This document shows, piece after piece, positions 25,104-34,335 of a stretch of DNA of 64,000 nucleotides. The notes under the pieces were generated by a model. The model was not told the DNA's origin. It did not search any database and was given only the letters and a program-made list of their open reading frames with translations. The DNA lies in assembly GCA_047638695.1 (NCBI GenBank), contig JBLINY010000005.1, positions 1 to 64,000 on the forward strand, given 5' to 3'. This DNA is from JAHECQ01 sp047638695. GTDB taxonomy: Bacteria > Actinomycetota > Acidimicrobiia > Acidimicrobiales > SZUA-35. The translations under genes and the position numbers were made by a program. The number at the start of each line of letters is the position of its first letter. The stretch's first letter is position 1.

Positions 25104-26594
25104 GTGGGAACACCAGCCGGTCGGGTCAAGGACGGTCAAGCTCATCTTGCAGCCCTCGACAAGGACCGCGAGGTGTTCCTCGATGGCGAGCTGATCACCC
25201 GGGTCGCCCAGCATCCGGCGTTCGCCGAGAGCTGTCGCGCCACCGCTGCCTTGTACGACTTCCAGGCCCAGCCCGAAAATATCGAACTGATGACCTTCGA
25301 CGTTGGCGACGGCCGGCGAGCCAATCGATCGTGGCAGATGCCTACGAGCTACGACGAACTGGTGGCTAAGCGAAAGGCCATGACCGCTTGGGCCGAGTTG
25401 CACGCCGGCTTTATGGGGCGTTCGCCCGACCACCTCGCCTGCGCAGTTTCGGGCCAGCTGATGGGTCTCGACCAATTCGAGGCCCACGGTGCCCAGTACG
25501 CCAAGGCCTACTGGGACTATTACCAGTGGGCCCGCACAAACGACATTTTTCTGACCTATGTGATCATCAATCCCCAGGCCGACCGCTCGAAGGCGTGGGG
25601 CGATCAGCGGAACGAGCACATGACAACCCACGTGGTCGACCGCGACAACGAGGGGATCACTGTCCAGGGCGCAAAGATGCTCGGTACCAGTTCGATCATG
25701 GCCGAGGAGGTGTTCGTAGCGAACCTCCAGCCCCTCCAACCGGGCGAGGAGGATCTTGCTGTCTCGTTCGCCATGCCCCTCGATACCCCCGGCATCAAGA
25801 TCATCTCTCGCAAAAGCTACGAGCAGCACGCCGTCAGCCCCTGGGACAACCCGCTCTCGCACCGCTTCGACGAGAACGACGCAATCATCCACTTTGAGGG
25901 TGTGAAGGTCCCGTGGGAGCGAGTGTTCGTGTGCGGCGATGTCGACATGTCTCGTCGCCAGTTCCATGAGACTCCTGGTCACGTGTATCAAAACTTCCAG
26001 TCCCAGGTCAGGTTGGTGGTGAAGCTGCGATTTCTTCTGGGAGTGGCGCGGCGAATGGCCGAGACGATCGGCACGATTGGCCTGCCCCCGGTCCAGAGCC
26101 AGCTTGGGCTCATGGCCGCCCAAGTGGCGACGGTCGAGTCCCAGCTCCTGGGCATGGAGGCCGGAGGCCACTTCGTGGGCGAGTACTGGGTGCCGAATCG
26201 GCACTATCTGTACGCCGCCCAGGTGTACAGCCAGGACCTCTATCCCCGGTTCATCAATCAGATCCGCGAGCTGGCTGGTGGGGGCCTGATCATGCTGCCG
26301 TCATCGGCGGCCGATCTGGCCAATGCCGAGGTGGCCGGCGTGCTCGACAACATGCAGGTTTCGGCCCGAGACGAAGACGGTGCGTACGAGCGCATGAAGT
26401 TCCTCAAGCTGGCGTGGGACGCTGTTGGGTCAGAGTTCGCCAGTCGGCATATGCAGTACGAGATGTTCTACGCCGGTGCCCAGTTCGTCACCCAAGGTCA
26501 TAGCTTTCGCACCTATGACTGGGATCAGGCCGAGAGCCTGGTCGAATCGATGCTCGATGGCAACGACACCGAGTGGAAGGGGGCCGGGAAATGA
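25104..26594 (+). CDS. HpaB-like FADH2-dependent aromatic hydroxylase
   Basis: This 496-residue protein belongs to the 4-hydroxyphenylacetate 3-monooxygenase oxygenase family (acyl-CoA dehydrogenase fold). Supporting segments are FMGRSPDHLA, GAKMLGTSS, VPWERVFVCGD, and the C-terminal LPSSAADLAN region. It needs a separate flavin reductase, which is not seen nearby. The GTG start follows GGGAGGGG. The two downstream genes overlap or follow closely. Confidence 0.85.
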   Translation: MGTPAGRVKDGQAHLAALDKDREVFLDGELITRVAQHPAFAESCRATAALYDFQAQPENIELMTFDVGDGRRANRSWQMPTSYDELVAKRKAMTAWAELHAGFMGRSPDHLACAVSGQLMGLDQFEAHGAQYAKAYWDYYQWARTNDIFLTYVIINPQADRSKAWGDQRNEHMTTHVVDRDNEGITVQGAKMLGTSSIMAEEVFVANLQPLQPGEEDLAVSFAMPLDTPGIKIISRKSYEQHAVSPWDNPLSHRFDENDAIIHFEGVKVPWERVFVCGDVDMSRRQFHETPGHVYQNFQSQVRLVVKLRFLLGVARRMAETIGTIGLPPVQSQLGLMAAQVATVESQLLGMEAGGHFVGEYWVPNRHYLYAAQVYSQDLYPRFINQIRELAGGGLIMLPSSAADLANAEVAGVLDNMQVSARDEDGAYERMKFLKLAWDAVGSEFASRHMQYEMFYAGAQFVTQGHSFRTYDWDQAESLVESMLDGNDTEWKGAGK

Positions 26595-27169
26595 GCTTAG
26601 AGATCCGGAAAATTGTGACGTTCGTCGAGGACACCCTCGCCGAGGCGGGCGAATCGGTCGACCCCGTGCTTCGCAAGGTTGCGGTGGTCGCTGTAGTGAA
26701 GAACCGTTTCGCTGGACGACGTGTCGAGGACCTGTCTGAGTTCTACGGCGAAAGCGTCACCCTGGGAGAGCGGATTGCCGGATTGGCGGTGGAGCAGATG
26801 GGGCCCTTCGCAGTCGAGAGCTATGGGAAAGGCGCGATCGTGGGCCTCGATGGCGAGCAGGAGCACGGTGTGGCGCTGCTCACCACTCCTTACGGAAACG
26901 TCCTACGAGAAGCGGCCGGGGGAGGATCTGCCTGGGTCTCGTCGGCTACTAAGCGAGCCCAGCCCGGCGCCTCGATCGACGTGCCTCTGGCGTACAAAGA
27001 CGCGCTGTTCGTTCGCTCGCACTACGACGCCATGAGTATCACCATTCATGACGCCCCGTTGCCCGACGAGATCGCAGTGATTTGTTGTTTCGCCAACCGA
27101 GGCCGACCCCATCACCGGGTTGGTGGCCTCAGCATCGACGATGCTGTGGGCGAAGATGGCCTGGTCTAG
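26591..27169 (+). CDS. AA_synth (PF06684-like) family protein
   Basis: This 192-residue protein begins MSLEIRKIVTFVEDTLAEAG and contains AAGGGSAWVSSATKRAQPGA, followed by SIDVPLAYKDALFVRSHYDA, diagnostic of the family named amino-acid synthesis protein. Its biochemical role is not established. The ATGA overlap with the hydroxylase gene points to coupled expression and a shared pathway. Confidence 0.75.
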   Translation: MSLEIRKIVTFVEDTLAEAGESVDPVLRKVAVVAVVKNRFAGRRVEDLSEFYGESVTLGERIAGLAVEQMGPFAVESYGKGAIVGLDGEQEHGVALLTTPYGNVLREAAGGGSAWVSSATKRAQPGASIDVPLAYKDALFVRSHYDAMSITIHDAPLPDEIAVICCFANRGRPHHRVGGLSIDDAVGEDGLV

Positions 27170-27181
27170 AAGGACGGTCTG

Positions 27182-28357
27182 ATGCGCACAGCAATCGAGA
27201 ACATTGGCACCATCATGTCGGGCAACTGGCGTGAGCCTTTCGCCGACGGCGATTCCGTTGTCATTGACGGCGGTCTCATTGAAGCGGTCGGTACAGGTCT
27301 CGACGTAGGCGGGTGCGATGTCGTCATCGATGCCGGCGGGGCAACGGTCATCCCCGGTCTGATTGACTCGCACGTTCACATCGCCTTTGGCGACTTCACG
27401 CCGCGCCAGAACACGATTGGGTACCTCGAGAGTTATGTCCACGGTGGCACCACCACGGTTCTGTCGGCTGCCGAGGTTCATGTGCCCGGGCGGCCAAAGG
27501 ACACCCAGGGTGTGAAGGCCCTCGCTGTGGCTGCCCATAAATGCTTCGAGAACTACCGCCCCGGCGGGATGCGGGTGCACGCCGGGTCCCTGATCCTCGA
27601 ACCCGGGCTCACCCGGCAAGACTTCGAGGACGTGAAGGCCGATGGTGTGTGGCTCACCAAAGCCGGGTTCGGGGCCGTCAGCTCAGCATCGGACTACATC
27701 GAGCTCGTGGCCATGGCCAGAGACGTTGGTCTGATGACCACCCTTCATACGGGGGGCTGTTCCATCCCCGGGACCTTCCCGGTGACCGGCCAGGACGTGC
27801 TTGACATCAACCCTCATATCTCGTTCCACATCAACGGCGGCCCTGTTGCCATCGCCGACGAGTACTTCGAGCTCATCGCTCGCGACACCGAGATCGGGAT
27901 GCAGGTGTGTGCGGCCGGCAACCTTCGTACCGCGATCCTCGCAGCCGAGATGGCCCAGCGCCACGATGCCTTCCACCGCCTCCTCATCGGCACCGACACG
28001 CCAACAGGCAGCGGAATAATGCCGCTGGGCATGCTCTATACGATCACTCACATGGCGGCCCTCAGTGGGCTAGGCGTCGCCGAGCTCATCGGCGCCGCCA
28101 CCGGCAACGTCGCTGCCATGTATGGCCTGAACAACGGACTCATCGCAGCGGGTCGGGACGCCGACCTGGTAATCATCGACGCCCCCGAGGGCGGCACGAA
28201 AGACTCGGCTCTCGCAGCGATGAAGAATGGCGACGTGTGCGCCATCGGGGCCGTCATTACTGACGGTGAGCCCCGGTTCGTTGGCCGCAGCCGCAACACA
28301 CCTCCGACGACCCGGCCAGTGACGGTCAGCCACTCGACCGTCTTGCACCAGTTCTAG
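27182..28357 (+). CDS. Amidohydrolase, enamidase-like
   Basis: In this 391-residue metal-dependent TIM barrel, VIPGLIDSHVHIAFGD carries the first HxH. Lys in WLTKAGFG is the candidate carboxylated ligand. Further ligands lie in TTLHTGG, FHINGG and the Asp in LIGTDTPTGSG. The pattern and length are closest to enamidase of nicotinate catabolism. With the hydroxylase and AA_synth gene it may open an N-heterocycle or cyclic amide. AAGGA precedes the ATG. Confidence 0.75.
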   Translation: MRTAIENIGTIMSGNWREPFADGDSVVIDGGLIEAVGTGLDVGGCDVVIDAGGATVIPGLIDSHVHIAFGDFTPRQNTIGYLESYVHGGTTTVLSAAEVHVPGRPKDTQGVKALAVAAHKCFENYRPGGMRVHAGSLILEPGLTRQDFEDVKADGVWLTKAGFGAVSSASDYIELVAMARDVGLMTTLHTGGCSIPGTFPVTGQDVLDINPHISFHINGGPVAIADEYFELIARDTEIGMQVCAAGNLRTAILAAEMAQRHDAFHRLLIGTDTPTGSGIMPLGMLYTITHMAALSGLGVAELIGAATGNVAAMYGLNNGLIAAGRDADLVIIDAPEGGTKDSALAAMKNGDVCAIGAVITDGEPRFVGRSRNTPPTTRPVTVSHSTVLHQF

Positions 28358-28381
28358 TTCTCGTCTCAGGGCTGTACTCAG

Positions 28382-28447
28382 GTGAGTGAGTGAGTGAGTG
28401 AGTGAGTGAGTGAGTGAGTGAGTGAGTGAGTGAGTGAGTGAGTGAGT
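28382..28447. repeat. GTGA tetranucleotide microsatellite
   Basis: About 16.5 perfect units of GTGA run from 28382 to 28447 and abut the stop codon of the minus-strand ATPase remnant. It fills the convergent junction with the amidohydrolase gene. Such long perfect tetranucleotide tracts are uncommon in bacteria. Confidence 0.97.
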
Positions 28448-30099
28448 CTATTGGCGCTGCGGTGCGAGGCCTGCAGGAACTGAGAATCGCAGAACTCGAG
28501 ACAAGAACCCGGCACGGACGCGGGCTACCTCAGGTGCGAGTGCAAGAAAAAGGCCAGGAAGGCCGATGCTGAACGTTCCGATAAGGGTGAGCTGGCGGGG
28601 CAAGAATGGGAACGGCGAGCCGATGACACTGATCAGTATGGTTAGCAGGACGGCATAGACCTCTTTGGTGACGAACAGATTGGCGACTCGTTCGACGTTG
28701 TTGATTACCTTGCGGCCTTCGTTCACGACGATGGGAAGTGTGGCGAAGGCGTCATCGGTGAGTACAAGATCGGCGACAGATCTTGTCGTAGCGCTACCTG
28801 AACCCATCGCGATGCCAACGTCGGCATCTTTGAGCGCGAGCCCGTCGTTCACGCCGTCGCCGGTCATCGCCACGACATGGCCTCGTTGTTGCAACGCTTT
28901 GACCATCTGCTGCCTTTGGCGCGGCGGCACTCGACCGAAAACTGTTCCTGCCGTCAGTGACGCGCCGAGCAGCTCTAGCGAGTCACTCAGCTCGCGGGCG
29001 TCGACCGGTGATCCAATTACCTGAAGGCCGGCGCGTTCGGCAATTGCAGCAACGGTGTCGTGGTTGTCTCCGGAAATGAGCTTGATGGTGACATCCTGAT
29101 CGGCGAAATACCTCAGGGTGTCGGCCGCGTCGGCCCGGATTTTGTCCTCGAGTTCGATGATGGCCAATGTCTCGAGTCCGATGAGAAAGGTTCGATCACC
29201 TGAGTCGTCCAGCCCGGAGACGATCCGACAACTGCGGCGATAGCCGACATGGCGGCATTCGGCGCTTCGTCGGCAGCGGCCATCGCAGCCAGTGTTTCGT
29301 GCACGTCCGGTTCAGACCTGCCCGACAGTGAGTGCGTTGTTCCATAGGTGATGGCACCGGTTGTGATCGTGCCGGTCTTGTCGAGACAGAGAACATCAAC
29401 GCGAGCCAACAGTTCGACGGTGGAGAGTTGGCTTGCCAGGGCGTTCCGTCGAGTCAATTCCAAGGTGCCGGCGACAAACGCCAGACTCGTGAGCAGCACC
29501 AGCCCATCCGGCACCATGGCAACAGCCGCCGATGCCGACTGAGTCGTACGCATACGGCCGACTCCGGCGACGACAAAGCTGCCCGAAAGCGCAGTGTCGC
29601 CGGAGTCTTTGGGCATCGGAAGTGATTCGCCTGTCAGCTGTGATTCATCGAGCAGAAGCCCCGTGGCGGCGATGACCTTGCCGTCCACAGGTAGCTGGCC
29701 GCCGGTGTGAAAAAGGACGACATCGTCCATCACGATTTGTTCGATGTCGATCGTGATCTGAGAACCAGCTCTGATGACCGTGGCCTCGGGTTCGGTAAGC
29801 ACTTGAAGTCTGGCCAGTTCCCGCCGCGCCTTTACCTCCTGGGTGATGCCGAGGACGCTATTGGAGAACACCACTCCCAGGAAGAGTCCGTCCTTCCAGT
29901 GGCCCGAGATGATGACGAGGACGAACAGAACGATCATGATCGCGTTGATCGGTGTGAGGACATTCGCCCGGACGACCTGAGCCAGAGTTCGGCCTGGCGG
30001 GTCAGGGGCCGCGTTGACCTGCCCCGCCGCTTTGCGCTGCTTAACCTCGTGGTCGGTCAGTCCGAGGTCATCATCGAGAGCACGGTCAGGGTCGTTCAG
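28448..30099 (-). pseudogene. P-type cation-transport ATPase, internally deleted and frameshifted
   Basis: The N-terminal part (EVKQRKAAGQVNAAPDPPGR, then NVLTPINAIMIVLFVLV) is open from 30099 but has no ATG or GTG start. The actuator motif DESQLTGES and phosphorylation site CLDKTGT are present. A segment around TM3 is missing after SFVVAGVGR. The nucleotide-binding domain is largely deleted: after IEPFSS the frame shifts, and coding resumes near 29180 in another frame with LIGLETLAIIELEDKIR through MTGDGVND to the last helices. The protein cannot work as a pump. Confidence 0.85.
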
Positions 30100-30153
30100 C
30101 GGCGCTGGATTTCAGATGCGGCGAACCCGGCGGGTGTTTGCAACACTCGCGTT

Positions 30154-31446
30154 ATGGGGATCGACTACGCATCATTGATGAAGCGTGACCAGGTGCACGC
30201 GTCTCTGCTCACCGACCCGGAGGCGTTCGCAGAGGAAATGGAGCGCATCTTTGTCCAGGGTTGGGCGTTCGTGGCTCACGAGTCGGAGATACGTGAGCCG
30301 GGAGATTGGGTTACGGCCGAGCTCGGCACCGAGGCGGTGATCGCGGTGCGTGATCACGATGGCGGCGTCAACATCTTGGCCAATCGATGCGCACATCGGG
30401 GCACCGCCCTCTGTTGGGAACACAAAGGCAACGATTCCTCGCTTCGGTGTACCTACCACGCGTGGAACTTTGATCTCGACGGCTCGGTCAAGGCCATCCC
30501 GTTCCCCAGTGGCTACGAAGATCCCTTGGCCTCGGTCAACCGAGACGAGTTCGCGCTCGATCGAGCCGGCCAAGTCGAGTCTTACCGCGGGTTTGTGTTC
30601 GCAAATCTGTCCGGCACGGCCGGACCGCTGAAAAACCATTTGGGACCGGCCGGCTTTGCATTGATCGACCGCCTTTGCGAGCTGAGTCCCACTGGCGAAA
30701 TCGACTTGTCGGCTGGATGGGTTCGGCATCGGGTCCAGTCCAACTGGAAGCTGTGGCCCGAAAGCGATAGCGACGGCTATCACGTGGGCTTTGTCCACGC
30801 CTCGATGGCCAGCACGACCGACAGTTATTACGACGATGTAGCCATCGGGGGTGACGCTGTGTCCAGCTCTCGTGCCGTCGACTGGGGGAAGGGCCACATC
30901 GAACTCGATTTTCGGCCTAGCTACAAAGCCGAACTGGCGTGGTTGGGGACGACAAGAGACAAGGTGTCCGGCTATTGCGAAGCTCTAGAGGCTCGAGTCG
31001 GGGAGCCGAGAGCTGCTGAATTGCTGTGGAACGGTCCACCGCACGCGTTCCTGTTTCCAAATCTGTTCCTCGGCGAAATGGTTGTTGCCGTCGTCGATCC
31101 TGTGGCCCCTCGTGAGATGGTGCACCGACACACCGCGGTCCAATTCGAGGGCGTCGAGGAGTCCTTCAACCGGCGTTTGCTGAGGCAAACCGAGGCCGCG
31201 GTTGGGCCAGCATCGTTCATTACCAGTGATGATGCCATCACTGCCGAGCGGATTCAGACCGGTGTAGGCGGAACTCGCTCCAGTTGGGCTGGAGACGATC
31301 GCGGCTGGATCGATCTGAGTCGGGGTCTACACCGTGAAGTCGTCGACGCCGATGGCACCCGTTCTGGTGATCTCTCTGACGAGACCACGAACCGTGGCTT
31401 CTGGCGCCGATACGCAGAGGTGATGGCAGAACGGGCCCCCGTGTGA
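30154..31446 (+). CDS. Rieske ring-hydroxylating dioxygenase, alpha subunit
   Basis: In this 430-residue protein the Rieske ligands are CAHRG (CxH) and CTYHAW (CxxH), with the mononuclear iron site in ESDSDGYHVGFVH. It inserts O2 into an aromatic or related ring using electrons from a separate ferredoxin/reductase pair, not found here. The start ATG is at 30154; upstream open frame overlaps the ATPase remnant and is not coding. The beta subunit gene overlaps its stop. Confidence 0.9.
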   Translation: MGIDYASLMKRDQVHASLLTDPEAFAEEMERIFVQGWAFVAHESEIREPGDWVTAELGTEAVIAVRDHDGGVNILANRCAHRGTALCWEHKGNDSSLRCTYHAWNFDLDGSVKAIPFPSGYEDPLASVNRDEFALDRAGQVESYRGFVFANLSGTAGPLKNHLGPAGFALIDRLCELSPTGEIDLSAGWVRHRVQSNWKLWPESDSDGYHVGFVHASMASTTDSYYDDVAIGGDAVSSSRAVDWGKGHIELDFRPSYKAELAWLGTTRDKVSGYCEALEARVGEPRAAELLWNGPPHAFLFPNLFLGEMVVAVVDPVAPREMVHRHTAVQFEGVEESFNRRLLRQTEAAVGPASFITSDDAITAERIQTGVGGTRSSWAGDDRGWIDLSRGLHREVVDADGTRSGDLSDETTNRGFWRRYAEVMAERAPV

Positions 31447-31988
31447 TGACGCTTCTGCCCTCAGACGAGGTGTTGGCCTTTCTCATCACCGAGGCCCGCT
31501 ACGCCGACGAGTCAGCGCTTGATGAATGGGAGGCGCTGCTCACTGACGATTTTCACTACTGGGTGCCAAACGGACCAATGCAGGGTGACCCGGCCAAGCA
31601 GCTCAGCTACATCAACGACAATCGTGCCCGCACTGCCACTCGTATTCGTCAGTTGAAGACGGGAAAGCGTTTGGCCCAGCTACCGCCGTCGCCGATGCGG
31701 CGGGTGCTCTCGAACATCGAGGTTCGAGAGATCATCGGATCAACAGCTGACGGATCGACAGCTGACGGATCAACAGCTGACGGGTCGGCGGCGGGGGATG
31801 AACAGGTAGTCGAGGCCAACGTCGTGTTGTACGAAGTCGCCGCACAGTCGACCGGTGAGTTGAGAATCTGGCCTAGCCGGGTTCGCTACCGTCTTCGCCG
31901 AGTGGGCGGTGAACTCCGCTTGGCCGCCAAGTGGGTTGAGTTGGTGACCGCCGAGCTCGGTCAGCGAAATCTGACGTTTCTGATCTGA
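31446..31988 (+). CDS. Ring-hydroxylating dioxygenase, beta subunit
   Basis: This 180-residue NTF2-like beta subunit shows FLITEARYADESALDEWEAL at the start and RIWPSRVRYRLRR near the end. An in-frame insertion of three 15-bp repeats (GSTAD-type, 31737-31781) lies mid-protein where most members have a short loop. Beta subunits are structural partners of the alpha hexamer. The ATG at 31446 shares a base with the alpha stop; GTG at 31443 is possible. Confidence 0.85.
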   Translation: MTLLPSDEVLAFLITEARYADESALDEWEALLTDDFHYWVPNGPMQGDPAKQLSYINDNRARTATRIRQLKTGKRLAQLPPSPMRRVLSNIEVREIIGSTADGSTADGSTADGSAAGDEQVVEANVVLYEVAAQSTGELRIWPSRVRYRLRRVGGELRLAAKWVELVTAELGQRNLTFLI

Positions 31989-32034
31989 GCACCAGGCGTA
32001 CCCCGGCCACCAAGCTCATGGTCGCTCGTTCCGG

Positions 32035-32586
32035 TTAGCTCCGGTCGGTTGAGTTGATGTAACGGTTGACCGCAGCTGCCCATCGTCGTTGGATCGTTTC
32101 CGGTGTTGACCCGAGGGTTCCCGAGCGTTCTTGATGATGGAGCCCGACGAGCAGGGCTATGAGCCCGATGGCGGTATCGGCGACCTGTTGAGAACGGCGT
32201 TCGGCTCCGATGAGCAGTACGACTTCGACTGTGAAGAGCCGAAGGATCTCCGAAGCGATGGCGAGCTGGGCCTCACTTGGTGCGAAGTCGTCAAAGGGTC
32301 GCGAGTACATAAGGGCGATCAGGCGCGGGTGCCGGGCGCTGAAAGCTTGGTGAGCCCGGCAGAGCGCGAGCACGCGCGCCCCGGGAACATCGGAGAGGAC
32401 GCTGCTGGACAAAGGATGGCTAATGGCCACCACGGGTGCCGAAACCCACAATCTCGCGGCAGCAGACGGGTCAACCCTGATCGCTGTGGCTGAGGTCATC
32501 AAACCCGGACGGCATCTCGCCGTTGCTCGGGCCGAGGTCTTCAACAACTCCCTCGACGGCACCCGATGTCTGACCGGATTGTTCAC
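32035..32586 (-). CDS. TetR-like transcriptional regulator (weak N-terminus)
   Basis: In this 183-residue protein, the C-terminal two thirds (HPRLIALMYSRPFDDFAPSE and onwards) look like a TetR ligand-binding domain. The N-terminal 60 residues can be fitted only loosely to a helix-turn-helix (SAAARLWVSAPVVAISH). It starts at GTG 32586. It is convergent with the dioxygenase genes and follows the ThDP-enzyme gene, so it may regulate either. It may be partly degraded. Confidence 0.5.
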   Translation of the reverse strand: MNNPVRHRVPSRELLKTSARATARCRPGLMTSATAIRVDPSAAARLWVSAPVVAISHPLSSSVLSDVPGARVLALCRAHQAFSARHPRLIALMYSRPFDDFAPSEAQLAIASEILRLFTVEVVLLIGAERRSQQVADTAIGLIALLVGLHHQERSGTLGSTPETIQRRWAAAVNRYINSTDRS

Positions 32587-32615
32587 CGCCGTCGGTGTCG
32601 CTGTAGCGCCGAGGT

Positions 32616-34271
32616 CTACCGAGTGAGCCAGCCGTGGGCCTGTGGCTTGCGCCCGGCTTTCGGATCGAGCCGGGCGTGGACGATGGCGGGTCCGTTCAGA
32701 GCGGCTGCATCGTCGAGTGCTTTCCGCAGATCGGCCGGATCCTCCACGTAAAAGCTCCCGGCCCCGAACGCTTCGGCGATCTTCTCGTAGCGGGCCGTTG
32801 GCAAATACATGTTGGGAGGCGGCGGGGCATCATCGGGGAGCTCAGACTCTCCGCCGCCGATGCCGTTGTTGTTCAGGATGACCACGATCACCGGGAGCTG
32901 ATATCGGCAGATCGTTTCCATCTCCATGCCGCTGAACCCGAAGGCCGAATCACCCTGGACAGTCACGACCCGCTGGCCTGGATTGCAGACCGCAGCAGCG
33001 ATGGCGAAACCGAGGCCGATCCCCATCGTGCCGTAGCTGCCGGCGTCGAGTCGGTGCCGAGGGTTGACGTTGGGCATCTGGGTGCGCCCGATGTCCATCG
33101 TGTTGGCACCTTCGCCGACGATGATGTCATCTGGTTCGAGCCACTCGGCAATGTCGCGGAAGGCCCGGTAGTAGTTCATCGGAGACGAATCGTCGGCTTG
33201 CATGCTGGCGACGGCCTCTTCATTGGCCGCGATCTTCTCGGCGATGGATCGGCGCCAAGGCGTATCGGCCGCATAGCTCCATGGATCGTCGGCCAGTTCG
33301 GCATTGAACTGGCCCATGATGGCCCGGCCATCACCAACCAGCGCCACCTCTGCAGGGACGTTGTGGCCTATCTGCTCGGGATGAGAGTCGAGCTGAAGGA
33401 CCTTCACGTTGGGGTTGAACCGTGGCGTACTGCCGAAGTGCATGATCCAGTTGAGGCGAGCCCCGGCAAGCAGAATGACGTCAGCCTCTTCCAGTGCAAG
33501 AGATCGAGCGGCGCCGACAGATAACGGATGGTCGTCGGGAACCACGCCCTTTCCCATGGGTGAAGCGAGGAACGGGAGGTCGGTCCGGTCGACGAACTGA
33601 CGAACTTCGTCCTCGGCCCGAGCCCACGCCATGCCCTTGCCGACAATAAGCAGCGGCTTCTCGGCTCCCTTGAGAACCTCGATCGCTCGCCGTACTGAGT
33701 CCGGTTCGGCATGGGTCCGGGGCGCTTCGCCGACCACGGCAGCAGTGCCGATCGTTGACTCATCCACTCTGCCATCGATCACATCAGCCGGCATGTCGAG
33801 GTAGACGGGCCCGGGCCGCCCGAACAGCGAGGTACGGATGGCCTGCTCGACGTAGTACGGAATGCGATCGTGAGACTCGACCCGGTGGGCGTACTTGCAC
33901 CAGGGCTTGACCGCAGCCACCTGGTCTTCCTCCTGGAAGGCAGCCATGCCGTTCTGATCCGTCGGAGATGACCCGCCAATCAAGATCATCGGCCACAGGT
34001 TCTCCTTGGCGTTGGCCAAGCCAGAGAGAGCGTGAATGACACCCGGACCGGAAACCACGAGGCAACCTTGGGCCCGACCAGTCAGGTAGCCGGCTGCTTG
34101 AGCGGCATAGGAAGCAGACTGCTCGTTGCGCATGCCAATGAACGTGATGCCTTCCTTCTGCATGGCGACGGCGATTGGCACAACAGGAAAGCCGACGATG
34201 CCGAACACGTAGTCGACGCCCTGCTGTTTGAGGTTGCGGGCCAGAATCCTGGCTCCGGAAATGTCAGTCAC
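32616..34271 (-). CDS. 2-hydroxyacyl-CoA lyase / oxalyl-CoA decarboxylase family ThDP enzyme
   Basis: In this 551-residue protein the catalytic Glu lies in GMRNEQSASYAAQAAGYLTG. ThDP/Mg binding is at GDSAFGFSGMEMETICRYQL, followed by NNNGIGGG. The end, AGRKPQAHGWLTR, resembles 2-hydroxyacyl-CoA lyases more than oxalyl-CoA decarboxylases. The expected reaction is cleavage of a 2-hydroxyacyl-CoA to formyl-CoA and an aldehyde. GTG start with AGGAGA. Upstream on the same strand are a CoA-transferase and an alpha-methylacyl-CoA racemase. Confidence 0.85.
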   Translation of the reverse strand: MTDISGARILARNLKQQGVDYVFGIVGFPVVPIAVAMQKEGITFIGMRNEQSASYAAQAAGYLTGRAQGCLVVSGPGVIHALSGLANAKENLWPMILIGGSSPTDQNGMAAFQEEDQVAAVKPWCKYAHRVESHDRIPYYVEQAIRTSLFGRPGPVYLDMPADVIDGRVDESTIGTAAVVGEAPRTHAEPDSVRRAIEVLKGAEKPLLIVGKGMAWARAEDEVRQFVDRTDLPFLASPMGKGVVPDDHPLSVGAARSLALEEADVILLAGARLNWIMHFGSTPRFNPNVKVLQLDSHPEQIGHNVPAEVALVGDGRAIMGQFNAELADDPWSYAADTPWRRSIAEKIAANEEAVASMQADDSSPMNYYRAFRDIAEWLEPDDIIVGEGANTMDIGRTQMPNVNPRHRLDAGSYGTMGIGLGFAIAAAVCNPGQRVVTVQGDSAFGFSGMEMETICRYQLPVIVVILNNNGIGGGESELPDDAPPPPNMYLPTARYEKIAEAFGAGSFYVEDPADLRKALDDAAALNGPAIVHARLDPKAGRKPQAHGWLTR

Positions 34272-34335
34272 TGGATGCTTCTCCTGGATGTAGTCCGTCG
34301 TCTCCGACTCGTTCGATCGTTACGTTCCCGAGGGT

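Noticed and set aside
24885..26204. Minus-strand open frame of 439 codons
   Set aside because: It is the antisense shadow of the HpaB-like gene and its residues match no family.
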